Origin: Coniochaeta sp. PMI_546
Lineage: Eukaryota > Ascomycota > Sordariomycetes > Coniochaetales > Coniochaetaceae
Direction of reading: 5' to 3'
NCBI GenBank assembly: GCA_021432605.1
Contig: MU271147.1
Coordinates: 868,001-932,000, forward strand
DNA length: 64,000 nt
The translations under genes and the position numbers were made by a program. The notes beneath the pieces were generated by a model. That model searched no databases, had not been told where the DNA came from, and worked only from the letters and a program-made list of their open reading frames with translations. Shown in pieces: positions 55,217 through 64,000 of this stretch (position 1 is the stretch's first letter; every line of letters starts with the position of its first letter).

Positions 55217-55590
55217 GGTTGTCCGTCAGAGCTTGCGGCAAGGGCAAGTTGAGTTCCTTGCAGGTTGAGGACCTTCGTAGGTTGAGGTGCTTCGCCCATG
55301 GTTCCATCGAGGTTCATATATATGTCTTCCGGATTGATCATTGCATTCCTTCACCTTGCTGGCTATGCAATAAGCAGTTCCATCATGTCCACGGAGAAGA
55401 TTTCGCGTGTTCGCTGACCTCGTGCAAAGACCACACACAATGAGACGACTACAAGATGTCGGCGTTTAAGTCCCCTAATCTCCGGCTTCGCCGCGGACTT
55501 ACCTCTCAATCACAGCCTGCTGTCCTCTCTCAAACTCAAAGCTGTCCATCAGACAAACAACGCAACTAGCATTGACCAGCGCTTATTTAC
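55217..55590. promoter_or_regulatory. Bidirectional promoter between SDR and Zn2Cys6 regulator
   Basis: 374 bp between two divergent start codons. It contains CGGCTTCGCCG at 55483-55493, a CGG-N5-CCG inverted half-site pair of the sort bound by Zn2Cys6 dimers. It also has a tatatat run near 55316-55323 on the SDR side. Confidence 0.45.
55483..55493. promoter_or_regulatory. Candidate Zn2Cys6 binding site (CGG-N5-CCG)
   Basis: Inverted CGG/CCG half-sites with 5-nt spacing lie about 98 bp upstream of the regulator's ATG. The Zn2Cys6 family binds CGG pairs with spacer set by the linker. Single occurrence, so chance is possible. Confidence 0.3.
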
Positions 55591-57988
55591 ATGGAGCCTG
55601 TCAAGTCTCATCGACGCTCTCGCGTCCCTCTATCGTGTGACCCTTGTCGTGCGCGAAAGTGGGTACTACGCTAAGTCCGCGGTGGGAGGGTTTGTCGTCG
55701 AGGAAGGTCATTGCTGACGTCGACACAGACTAAAATGTAATCGGGAGCAACCTTGTCAAAACTGCACGGCACGTAGCGAGGACTCAGTTTGCAAGTTCCG
55801 CGGACCTAAGAATGGCGTCGTACCCGCGGCGGCCACGGGACCTACGGGGGCCGGCGGAGATGCGACTCGGAAACGGATCGACCACTTGGAGGATCTGGTC
55901 AAGAAACTGATTGCAGAACGCCAGAACGCGTCACCTGAATCAAGTAGCAACAGTAGTCACACCGTTCACACGCCTGGTCACCCCGCTGGTAATACATCCC
56001 TTCGGTCCCCTCCGAGGGCCAGGTCTCATGAACCAGACGGGGCAGGTGAAACAGTCATCGATGGCGTCCATTCAGTCTATCACGGCGGAGATGAGTGGTA
56101 TACTGTGCTCCGAGAGGTTCGTCATGTCTTTCTATCGCTGTACTCTCCAATCATCGACTGTGTTCGTTGGACCTAGTGGCTGATCTTGCTGGAATCATAG
56201 ATCAATGAACTCAAGAAAACCTATAGCCAGCACGACGATCCACACGACTACAACTTCCGTCCCACTTACTCACATACGGTCGATGGATCAGGCCTACTCT
56301 ACAGCCAGGTAAAGCCAATTGAACGAATGGAGATCCTCTCAACTCTGCCGCCAAAGTCTGAAATCGATCGCTTGATCTCCCACTTCTTCGATCGTCAGTC
56401 GTTCCCCATCGCCGTGGCTCGTAGGTACCATCTGCATCGCCCAGACTATGCGCACACTGCTCACATTGTTGTCAGCTATCCTCCACCAGCCCACATTCAT
56501 GCGAGAGGTATCGTCGAGCCTGATGCTTTGGAACCCATACTCTTATTCTTCACTAATCTCTCCTAGTATGATGAGCACTGGAAAGACCCGTCAAGAACAC
56601 ACATTATATGGTTGGGCCTGTTGTTCTCCATCCTAGGCATCACTATGCTTGCCTATCACCAACATGGCGAGCCGCCGGAGTACGAAGGCACGTCCGAGAC
56701 GCTCTCCCAGCTCTACCGCCTCCGGACGGCACAGTGTCTGCAGAGTGGTGATATCTCTAAGTGCCTACCCTACACAGTCGAGACTATGCGTCTCAACGCA
56801 ACTGCCGAGCTGAACCGTAAAGATGACATGCGGCGCGGACTGTGGATCATGACAGGCGTCCTCGTCCGCACCGCCATCAACATGGGGTACCACCGCGATC
56901 CCTCCCACTCGCCGGGTATCTCGGTCCTGCAAGCAGAATACCGCCGTCGCATCTGGCTTTCCGTCATCAGTATGGACGACATGTCCTCCTTTGTCGGCGG
57001 ATTCCCCCGGATGATGATGGCCATCTACTCGGATACCCAGGAACCCCGAAACCTGCACGACTGGGAACTGACCGAGGAGACCACTGTTCTTCCCCCGTCA
57101 AGACCTTACACAGAGTCAACCTCTACAACCTATCTGCTTCTGAAAGGCCGTCTGTTCAAAGCACTCGGTCGCGTTGGCGACTTCAGCACGAGTCCGGGAT
57201 TAGCCTCGTACGAAGCCGTCCTCGAGGTCGACCGTGCCCTCCACAGCGCATACGAAGACTTCCCTCCGCACATGAAACCGGATGTTGTCGGAGACAAGGG
57301 TAGACTCAACATGCAAGGCAGAGCTAATTTCGCCAAGGTCAGCCTCTTGGGAATGTACCATAGGGGCATGTGCACCCTGCACCGCCGCTTCCTCGCCAAA
57401 AGCAGAGGTGACAGCCGATACAAGCTCTCTCGGGATCGGTGCATATCGTCTGCGTTGGTGACGTTGGGCTTCCAGTACGGCCTGGAGACTTCCTGGTACA
57501 AACTCGCGCAGACGCGGCACATGCTCATCCTGGCTGGTATGGTGCTCATTCTGGAGCTGGAGCTGAGGCGTAAAGCCCCGGACAAGGATGACGCGCCGGA
57601 CAGTGAGGTGCTGGTGCAGGCGCTGGAAGAGTCGTGCGCCGGCTGGGCGGAGGCGACGGAGACTTGTGACGAGGCGCTGAGGTTCCATCGTTACCTTGTG
57701 GGTATGCTCGCCGGGTTTCGTCCAAGGACTGGCGCGGACCCGGAGGCTGGATCTTCGCAGGCGATCTCTCCGCAGGTACCCTTCGATCTCTCGGGTATTC
57801 CTCTGCAATTTGAGGCGCCAAGTGGAGGGGCAAGCTTCGAGAACGATCTCTCAAACATGGACTTTGACTGGGTCAGTTCATCCCTTTCTGCATCCGAGGT
57901 GCTTATGACTGACAACGCACACAAGACTTCGTGGGATGCGTTTATTGAAGGATCGACCATAAGTCACGAAGGAGCACCCATGTATTAA
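55591..57988 (+). CDS. Zn2Cys6 fungal-specific transcription factor
   Basis: Five exons, 55591..55658, 55729..56116, 56201..56420, 56476..56507 and 56567..57988, give 709 aa. The zinc cluster is C16-x2-C19-x6-C26-x5-C32-x2-C35-x8-C44 (LSCDPCRARK then LKCNREQPCQNC), split by intron 1. A short coiled coil (RIDHLEDLVKKLIAER) for dimerisation and a Ser/Pro linker follow. The middle homology region (Fungal_trans) begins at ISHFFDRQSFPIAVAPILHQ and contains LGLLFSILGITMLAYHQHG, RRGLWIMTGVLVRTAINMGY and EYRRRIWLSVISMDDM. Exon 4 is only 32 nt and encodes PILHQPTFMRE, which lines up exactly with the family; skipping it would shift the frame. The acidic C-terminus (ENDLSNMDFDW) may activate transcription. 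Likely regulates itself and the divergent SDR. Confidence 0.9.
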
Positions 57989-58205
57989 TGCCGACGAACA
58001 TCAAAAGATTGAAAATAAGTCGTGCCACTCTGGAGATACCCCGGGCGTGGCGTGTGCGAGAAGCTGATGCAATTGGGTATCAATGGGTATCGAACGCTTT
58101 CCTCACGCCTTCTCTACAAGCAACGTGCCAATGATGCTCTTCGCCTTGTCCATCCAGCTACGTGCGAAAACTCCATTGATATGAGGCAATGGAAAATCCC
58201 ACTCC

Positions 58206-59204
58206 CTAGGGACTCCTGGCCTGATCAAGCTCAATACCGCCAGCAGTACTCCCCGTGCTCTCGCCAGACTCCCCTATGGTACCGCCGAGATGATACCGCA
58301 ACTGGTGCTCCTTGGTCCAAGGCAGGGGAGAGGTCGCAATAGTGTACACCGTCGAGATCGTGGTCAGAGTTCCGACGAGCAGCGGTATAAGTTGCCCCGT
58401 GCTAGCCACCGTCGTGCCAGGGATGCTGATATCGTTGATGGCCAGCGTCTTCTCCGTGAGGCCGATCAGCGTCAGCCCAAAGAACAGAATCCATCCGATG
58501 AGCCACGCATTCTTCGAGGACAGGATATAGTACTCCTGCTCTGTTATCGTCCCCATCATGATCTTCGTCCAGCTGGGGTGCCGCCTCCTCACAGGCGGCA
58601 CGAAGACAGCCAGCAAGCTCCAACTCCAGAGAAACAAGACCACGCCCCCCACGCACGAGATGATCGACATGGCCTTCAAGAAAGCGGTGAACCGCGGGCT
58701 GTAAAAGTCAATCTCGGTGAATATGTACACCTTGGGGCTCGGACAGCTCGAGCTCCAGCCCTGGTCGAGCCGGGTCCAGTAAACCCAAGGCTGCAGCACG
58801 GCATATGTGCCGTCGACCATCATGCACAGCGCAAGAGTCAGCGGCTCGTCGTCGGTCATGACGAACGACAGCGAGGTAGGCACGAAGACGCCGATCTGCA
58901 GCAGGATGTACCACTCGAATGCGGCGAGGTTGCCAGTCAGCGTCGAGTCGCGGATCATCGCGACGAGGATGGCGGCGTTGACGGTGTAAACGCCCTTGCG
59001 GGCATTGTGCACGGCCGCCCAATTCTGGAAGCAGAGAGCCACAACGCCCGAGAAGTAGGCGAGGTAGAAGCCGATCCGGATACCGACGCCGTACAGATCC
59101 GCGTCGCCGATGATCTGGCACGTGTCTGTGTCATATTCGGTGAACTGTTGGGAGGATTTGACGAGGCTAAGGATGATGAGGAGCCATGGAAGGGCCTTTG
59201 GCAT
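58206..59204 (-). CDS. Multi-span membrane protein with signal sequence, function unknown
   Basis: A single exon of 332 aa from ATG 59204. Residues 1-19 (MPKALPWLLIILSLVKSSQ) are a signal or signal-anchor sequence, followed by a short lumenal segment with Cys (DTDTCQIIGDADLYGVG). About seven hydrophobic spans can be counted, including IGFYLAYFSGVVALCFQ, WYILLQIGVFVPTSLSF, SIISCVGGVVLFLWSWSLL, WLIGWILFFGLTLIGL and LIPLLVGTLTTISTVYTIA. A lumenal loop contains GWSSSCPSP. The layout resembles fungal 7-TM proteins of unknown ligand, but no receptor signature was found. The C-terminal tail is Gly/Ser-rich. Its 3' end lies 217 bp from that of the Zn2Cys6 gene (convergent). Confidence 0.8.
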   Translation of the reverse strand: MPKALPWLLIILSLVKSSQQFTEYDTDTCQIIGDADLYGVGIRIGFYLAYFSGVVALCFQNWAAVHNARKGVYTVNAAILVAMIRDSTLTGNLAAFEWYILLQIGVFVPTSLSFVMTDDEPLTLALCMMVDGTYAVLQPWVYWTRLDQGWSSSCPSPKVYIFTEIDFYSPRFTAFLKAMSIISCVGGVVLFLWSWSLLAVFVPPVRRRHPSWTKIMMGTITEQEYYILSSKNAWLIGWILFFGLTLIGLTEKTLAINDISIPGTTVASTGQLIPLLVGTLTTISTVYTIATSPLPWTKEHQLRYHLGGTIGESGESTGSTAGGIELDQARSP

Positions 59205-59777
59205 TGTTGTGCCTGTCCAGCGTGGGTAACTCAGACGCTCGTTGTACCTGTTTCTTTGTCTATCACAATGCGATTGTTCTCCATGTCGCGAGGACGGGAG
59301 GGTGGTAGCTTTTGTCTGTTGTATCTGCTATTTTTAACGAGTTACACATCCGTCTCGTGCTAGGCCGTTTTGGTAGGACCGGTACGAGCGAGCCAATCGC
59401 TAGCAACACTGCCCTGATGCAGAACAACCACCAAAGCCTGGCACTTGATTGTCAAAAACCCAAGAACCTACGGTTACAGGTCGGATCGACGGCATATTAT
59501 CGCATTTTTTATGCTCCCTTTGCAGTTATAAGCCATTGCATCGGCAGTCTTTGCAGATACCGGGTCGCATTACCTGGGAAGCGGATGGAGCCAAGGCCCA
59601 CTTTTTTGCTATGGAACCAGGCACAGCGCCCGCCTCACAAGTACTTCCGTTGAAGGACTGCAAAACAGAGCTGCATCGTGAGCCAAATAAAAACTCCGAA
59701 GTGAGCTCAAGTCGACCAAGATGATGTCCATTATCAAAATTGATCCAAGGATGATGCAAAAAGGCGCAAAAAATAAC
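59205..59777. other. 0.6 kb gap between membrane-protein gene and tRNA
   Basis: 5' flank of the membrane-protein gene and 3' flank of the tRNA. A T-run on the tRNA strand (TTATTTTTTG) directly follows the tRNA and serves as its Pol III terminator. Confidence 0.5.
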
Positions 59778-59873
59778 TGACCCTGACCCGATTTGAACGG
59801 ATAACCTTTCGATGCCTCTGGAAGGGAATCCCTACCGCTGGAGTCGAACGCGCTACCGTTGCGCCACAAGGCC
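59778..59873 (-). tRNA. tRNA-Trp: tRNA-Trp (anticodon CCA) with 24-nt intron
   Basis: Reading the minus strand, acceptor stem GGCCTTG pairs with CAGGGTC (two G-U pairs) and A is the discriminator. The D-arm is GCGC-AACGGTA-GCGC. The anticodon stem TTCGA/TCGAA has loop CT-CCA-G + A, and the T-arm is ATCCG-TTCAAAT-CGGGT. The anticodon CCA is at 59841-59839. A 24-nt intron (59837..59814) sits in the canonical position after nucleotide 37, leaving a 72-nt mature tRNA. Box A and box B are intact. A T6 run follows the gene. The CCA end is absent, as expected in eukaryotes. Confidence 0.93.
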
Positions 59874-61212
59874 ATTGCAGACTGATTGCTGCTTGTTGAA
59901 AGCGATCGCCGTGGAGCTCATTATAAAGGACAGTGATTGGACACTTGTAGACGGCAGAATTACAGCACTACCCCACTGCTTCAGCTCACATCATTCTCAG
60001 TTCAGTACCGTCCACATTTTTGAGGTAATCAGCCGTTCCAGTCATTGATGCACAAGCTGGTATAGTCGCAAGCCGCTCTGCCGACGTGTATAGGACAACG
60101 CAGTCCAAGTCCAGACAATGATGATGTCAGACTAAGAGACAATTACGGGGGAATTAGACGCTACATGCAACCGTAGCTTGTGCGAAGCCAAAACAGCAGA
60201 GCAAGTCCAGCTTGGGAGGTGGTGTGTCGTGCCGCAGAAGTCAGAATTAACAAGTTCGACCATGCTAATGGGGTCAAGCCTTGGTCAAAAAGGACATCCA
60301 AACAACTTCCGCTGTTTTTCACAACCGCCGTAATTGTTTTACCTCAGTGATAAGCAGATTTTTAACGGTGTGCATTGGCTGCAATTCTGCGTGTTCACAG
60401 GCGGGCATCACGATGGCGAAAGTGCTCTTCTCTACCATGAAACATTCACGTTGAACATTGACACGCGTATCTTCGTTCCTCGGTTACATCAAAGCCTCGA
60501 TGGGCAACAATTTCCCATCCTTGGTCAGTCAGGAGTAGTCACCTGAGATTTGCGAACAATGAGTCGGACTATCTCGTCTATGCTGAGTCGATGGGTCAAT
60601 GTGCTTGTATGGCATGCCCTGCAACGTCTGTTAATGAGCTGAAGCGAAGTCCCTAGGTCTCAGATATCCGCTACCCCTGAACTCTGGACTCTTAAGCCGG
60701 AGTACACGCTGGAAAGCTGCGCCTGACACCCGGAAAACGATTTCTCATGTCTTACCCCTGCCGAGTAGCTGGTTATACACAGGCGATCTTTTCGATACCG
60801 AGAGCCTGTGAGGGGTGTTTCGGTGAGTGTGCTCGAATCTGCACCATCCTAATCCATTTTAGGTAAACGAGTAGCTCATTTCTGACGCGGGCTTAGTCAG
60901 GAGCTTCGCATAACGTACCAGGAGGATTCACCTCCAGTGGGCGCTTCGTGTGCCCTATTCTGCCTGTAATAGTGGTATATGCAGCTCGAGGCAATTAGAT
61001 GCTGGAACCGTTATGCTATGATCTCCTGAGGCTGATGTATGCGAGAACAGCCCGGATGTCGTCAACAACCCGAACCCGACAGCAAGGTAGCCACGCCGCG
61101 CTCATATACAAGATGTGAAGCTCACGAGCGAGTGAGCATTTACTCCAGTTTGTCGCAATTCGTCTGCATACAACATTGTCACCATCCGAGTTTGATTTCT
61201 GGCCCTGCAACC
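59874..61212. other. 1.3 kb gap, no supported gene
   Basis: 5' flank of the tRNA and promoter of the next SDR gene. Only short ORFs. Nothing else recognised. Confidence 0.45.
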
Positions 61213-62332
61213 ATGCCAGCTCAGCCGTCTGTAACCGTCCAACAGGTGCAGGCGTCCAACGCCCGCATCGACGCCGGATCCTACCCTCGGACCGCCGTTT
61301 TTGTCGGGGGGACGTCCGGGATTGGCGCCGCGGCGCTGAAGGAACTCACGCTGGCCGGCAAGGGCAAGCTGCCGGCGCGCATCTATGTCGTTGGCCGGCC
61401 GGAGTCGGCTGAGCGCGTTAACGAGTCTCTCAATCACCTTCGCGCCGAACATCCAAATGTGGACCTGGTCTGGACTGCCGGCGATATCTCACTGCTTGCC
61501 GACGTCGAGCGCATCTGTAACGAATTGAAAGAGAAAGAGACGTCCTTGGACCTGCTGTTCCTATCTGCCGGGTATGCCCCACTTGGTGGTCGAGAGGGTG
61601 AGTTCAGTCTCTATCAGAGTTCTCCGTACCATGCATGTACATGTAGCCCGATGTTCAGAGATGTCAGAACTAAAGATGTCTATAGAGACAAAGGAGGGCC
61701 TTATCATCAGCCAATCCCTGGGGTACTACTCCAGGATCTTATTCATCCAGCACCTCCTCCCTCTCCTCAAGGCGTCAACAACCCACGGGAGAGTGGTCGC
61801 AGTCCTAGGCGCCGGTATGGAAGGCACCTACATCGACGTCGACGATCTCAACCTCGAGAAGCCGGGCAACTTCGGTCGCTACAAGTGCTTGAACCACACC
61901 CTCACCATGCTTACCCTGGCCATGGAACAGCTTGCTGAAGACAACAAGGACGTGACCTTCATCCACGCCCATCCGGGCCTCGTCAATACGGGCAACCTCA
62001 ACCGAGGTTGGCGCGGTCGGTGGATTCTCCAGGCCCTCGCTAATATCGTCCTCGCTCCTTTTTTCTTGCTCTTGGCCTTCAGCACCGAGGAGTCAGCGCA
62101 GCGAACACTCTACGTCATGACGAGCGCCAAGTACGGCGGCCATGGCGTTCCGCTGCAGGCACCTGTGCCACCCGGTCTGACTGTGCGAGGGGAAGAGACT
62201 GGCAGCCTCTTCCTAGTTGCCCAGCGCGGCGCTACTGTGGCGAATGAGAAGGTGTTGACCGCGCTGCGTAAGGAGACCAAGGGGCGGATCTGGGCGAAGA
62301 CGACGGAGGTGCTTCAGCCTTACCTAGGATAG
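61213..62332 (+). CDS. Short-chain dehydrogenase-like oxidoreductase (fungal extended-type)
   Basis: Two exons, 61213..61597 and 61668..62332, flank a 70-nt intron (GTGAGT..GTCAG) and give 349 aa. ATG 61213 is preceded by CAACC. RTAVFVGGTSGIGAAALKEL is the nucleotide-binding GxxxGxG turn. LDLLFLSAGYAPL takes the place of NNAG, and REELKMSIETKEGLIISQSL leads into LGYYSRILFIQHLLPLL. VVAVLGAGMEG and CLNHTLTMLTLAMEQLA, then VTFIHAHPGLVNTGNL follow. A classical Tyr-x3-Lys is not obvious; this fungal subgroup commonly lacks it, so catalysis is uncertain. A hydrophobic stretch (LANIVLAPFFLLLAF) may associate with membranes. Its 3' end faces the AA9 gene 3' end at 164 bp. Confidence 0.83.
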
Positions 62333-62496
62333 ATATCAACCCCCATTTTGGAAGTATGGAATTGAAAATGCTCTATTTGATGGGAATCACACCCTGCTGC
62401 GCTACACTTGGAGAACATGATTGATTCAGTCTGAAATCAGCGCTACTTCCAAATGCACAATAACCTCCACACTGTCGAACAACGCCAATCTCCTCA

Positions 62497-63722
62497 TCAC
62501 GACGGCACACATTGGGAGTAGTACGGTGGCGATACAGCCTTGCAGGTCGCGCCGCTCTGTGCAACACATCATAGTCAGCATGGTTCCTTTTCAACTCTCC
62601 AAGAACAGATTTTGCAAGGCCAATTGGAAAGCACTCACCCCACAGCTGGTACAACCCGTGTACCCATTCCCACCACATTGCCCAAAAGCCTGGACGGCGC
62701 ACCCAGCATCACCGCCAGGGGCGGCCGCGCCTCCACTCCCACCAGCCGCATCGGGACCCGTAGCAGCAGACGTCGGCAGCGCGGCCGCGATCGCGGTGCC
62801 CGTCGCCCCGGACCCGGCCTTACAGCTGCCCGCGCACCCCGTGCACGCCGAACCGGCGCTCTTCGTCGTACCGCCGGTATATACCGGTGGACCGGGGACG
62901 ACATACGTGCTCAGCGCAGCATGGATGTTGACCAAGATGCCCGGGTCGCTCGCCTTGTACGCGCCGGGGAACTTGACGGTCGCCGGGGTCGCCGTGCCGG
63001 TCCCACTGACAGTCAGTTGGTAGCAGCTCATGTAGAGCTGCGCACCACCGCTCGATCCAGCGGTGTGCAGCGCGATGACCTCGGCACGGAGTAGATAATC
63101 GCCCGGCGCGATGTCCTCGGGTATCTTGACGTCCATCTTGCCGCAGCACGAGTTCAGGTCCTTGACGCCCCAGTAGTCGTTGTCGCCCGCCCCGCCGCCG
63201 TCCTTCTTGTTCCACCCGTCTTCGAAGATCTTGAACCACCCCGTGCTGCCGTCTGCCGTGGCCGCGTCGGCCACTTTGGACATGTACACCATCACCGGGC
63301 CGTAGTGTGCGCCGCCGATGGCTTCGCTGCCGCAGGAGCGATCGCCCGGTTGCTTTTTTTGTGGCGTCTAGTTAGCAACGAGAGCTGGGGAGGGGTGCTA
63401 GCACGAGAGGGGGTGGTTACCTGGTGCATCTCGACTGTGACTGTTGAACCGGCTTTGACGGGGCACTTCTTGCTGACGCCCCTGGAGCCGCCCACATTGC
63501 ACCGGACGTCGTTGCCTCCCACGTTCGTCACCGGTGTGTTGGACTGGGGCATGCGGATGCATTGCGACCCGTGCTGCGGTGGTCAGCTTTTCGCTGTGTT
63601 GGAAAAGAAACGAGAGGTAGACTTATCATGTCAACGCTATCGACCCACAGCTGCTGGAAGAGGGCATGACCGGCGACCTCCTTTGCAGCTAGTGCTGCGA
63701 GGATGACAGAGACTGACTTCAT
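62497..63722 (-). CDS. AA9 lytic polysaccharide monooxygenase with C-terminal CBM1
   Basis: Four exons, 63722..63627, 63573..63421, 63352..62639 and 62556..62497, give 340 aa. A signal peptide (residues 1-18) is followed by His19, which becomes the N-terminal copper-binding His1 (HALFQQLW). GGAHYGPVMVYMSK gives the second copper His (His99). ALHTAGSSGGAQLYMSCYQL gives the outer-sphere His/Gln and axial Tyr. A Ser/Gly/Ala linker leads to a cellulose-binding CBM1 (FGQCGGNGYTGCTSCG, completed after the last intron by ATCKAVSPPYYSQC). Copper-dependent oxidative cleavage of cellulose or related glucans is the family function. Introns 2 and 3 are normal (GTAACC, GTGAGT). Intron 1 (63626..63574) keeps frame only if it begins AT (ATAAGT) rather than GT; its branch GCTGAC and CAG end are normal. 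The only GT alternative in phase, GTTGAC 9 nt earlier, would drop three residues. Confidence 0.88.
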
Positions 63723-64000
63723 GACAGGCGTGCACTTGTTGGATCTACAAGACTCGGACGGGGTTCACTGGCACAGATTCGGAAAGGGCAAGGGGGATAC
63801 TAGTCGCGGCAAGTGAACGCCACCAGATCAACAGCCAGACGCAAAAGTGCAGCAGACATCCGGGAAACGGGAGATACCAAGCTTTCTCAATATATAACCT
63901 CCCACTTCAACCTCTTTCCAGGATACGGGCAGCGGCATGCAGCACACACTCGTCATAAGGTCCGTTGCAATCAATTTCGAGGGACATTTCGGGTTGGCTT
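63723..64000. other. Promoter side of the AA9 gene, right edge
   Basis: 278 bp upstream of the AA9 start with a tatataac element at about 63890-63897 (minus-strand orientation). No gene. Confidence 0.4.

Noticed and set aside
58290-59363. 357-codon plus-strand ORF opposite the membrane-protein gene
   Set aside because: Charged, low-complexity translation typical of the antisense frame of a hydrophobic protein gene.

Overview
The window looks like nuclear DNA of a filamentous ascomycete (Pezizomycotina, probably a Sordariomycete; the species cannot be fixed from sequence alone). Genes are intron-poor to intron-moderate. Introns are about 50-120 nt, mostly GT..AG with CTNAC-type branch points (GCTGAC, GCTAAC). 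Typically fungal families are present: an AA9 lytic polysaccharide monooxygenase with CBM1, Zn2Cys6 and SREBP-type bHLH regulators, DUF3632, a DUF7924-type nuclease fold, a GRIP golgin, lunapark and an intron-bearing tRNA-Trp. Exon coordinates below were worked out by hand from reading frame, splice signals and family knowledge; no database search was run.

Layout. 0-16.5 kb is mostly conserved: a 5' gene end at the left edge, an F-box protein gene with a problem in its middle, a divergent Tpt1/KptA-like gene, a disordered RS/RG-rich protein, a secreted alginate-lyase-like polysaccharide lyase, lunapark (ER three-way junctions) and, divergent from it, a GRIP golgin (Golgi tethering). 17-31.5 kb looks accessory: a P450, a small leaderless RNase T1-like protein, a tandem DUF3632 pair of which the second copy is frameshifted, an ankyrin protein, a PD-(D/E)XK-like DUF7924 protein, an orphan C-terminal piece of a metallophosphoesterase, a hypothetical gene and a kinase-like gene, with remnants between them. 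31.5-41.5 kb is gene-poor. It holds a DHHC protein with an eroded zinc finger, a 6-Cys small secreted protein (candidate effector), a minisatellite and a CA repeat. 41.5-49.6 kb has an SREBP-like bHLH factor without membrane anchor, a processive GT2 polysaccharide synthase, formyltetrahydrofolate deformylase (purU) and a sulfotransferase-like P-loop protein. 51.5-64 kb has an SRPK-type kinase with an apparent frame break, a divergent SDR / Zn2Cys6 regulator pair, a multi-span membrane protein, tRNA-Trp(CCA), a second SDR and the AA9 monooxygenase at the right edge.

How the genes may work together. Two secreted carbohydrate-active enzymes (polysaccharide lyase, AA9-CBM1), a GT2 wall or capsule polysaccharide synthase and a small secreted protein fit a plant- or litter-associated lifestyle. 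The SDR and Zn2Cys6 gene share a 374-bp intergenic region and probably form a regulator-target pair. No biosynthetic backbone enzyme (PKS, NRPS, terpene synthase) is present, so the P450 and SDRs are not part of a recognisable secondary metabolite cluster here. The most unusual items are the leaderless RNase T1-like protein, the degenerate Tpt1 and DHHC paralogs, the AA9 intron without a GT donor and the decaying DUF3632 duplicate.
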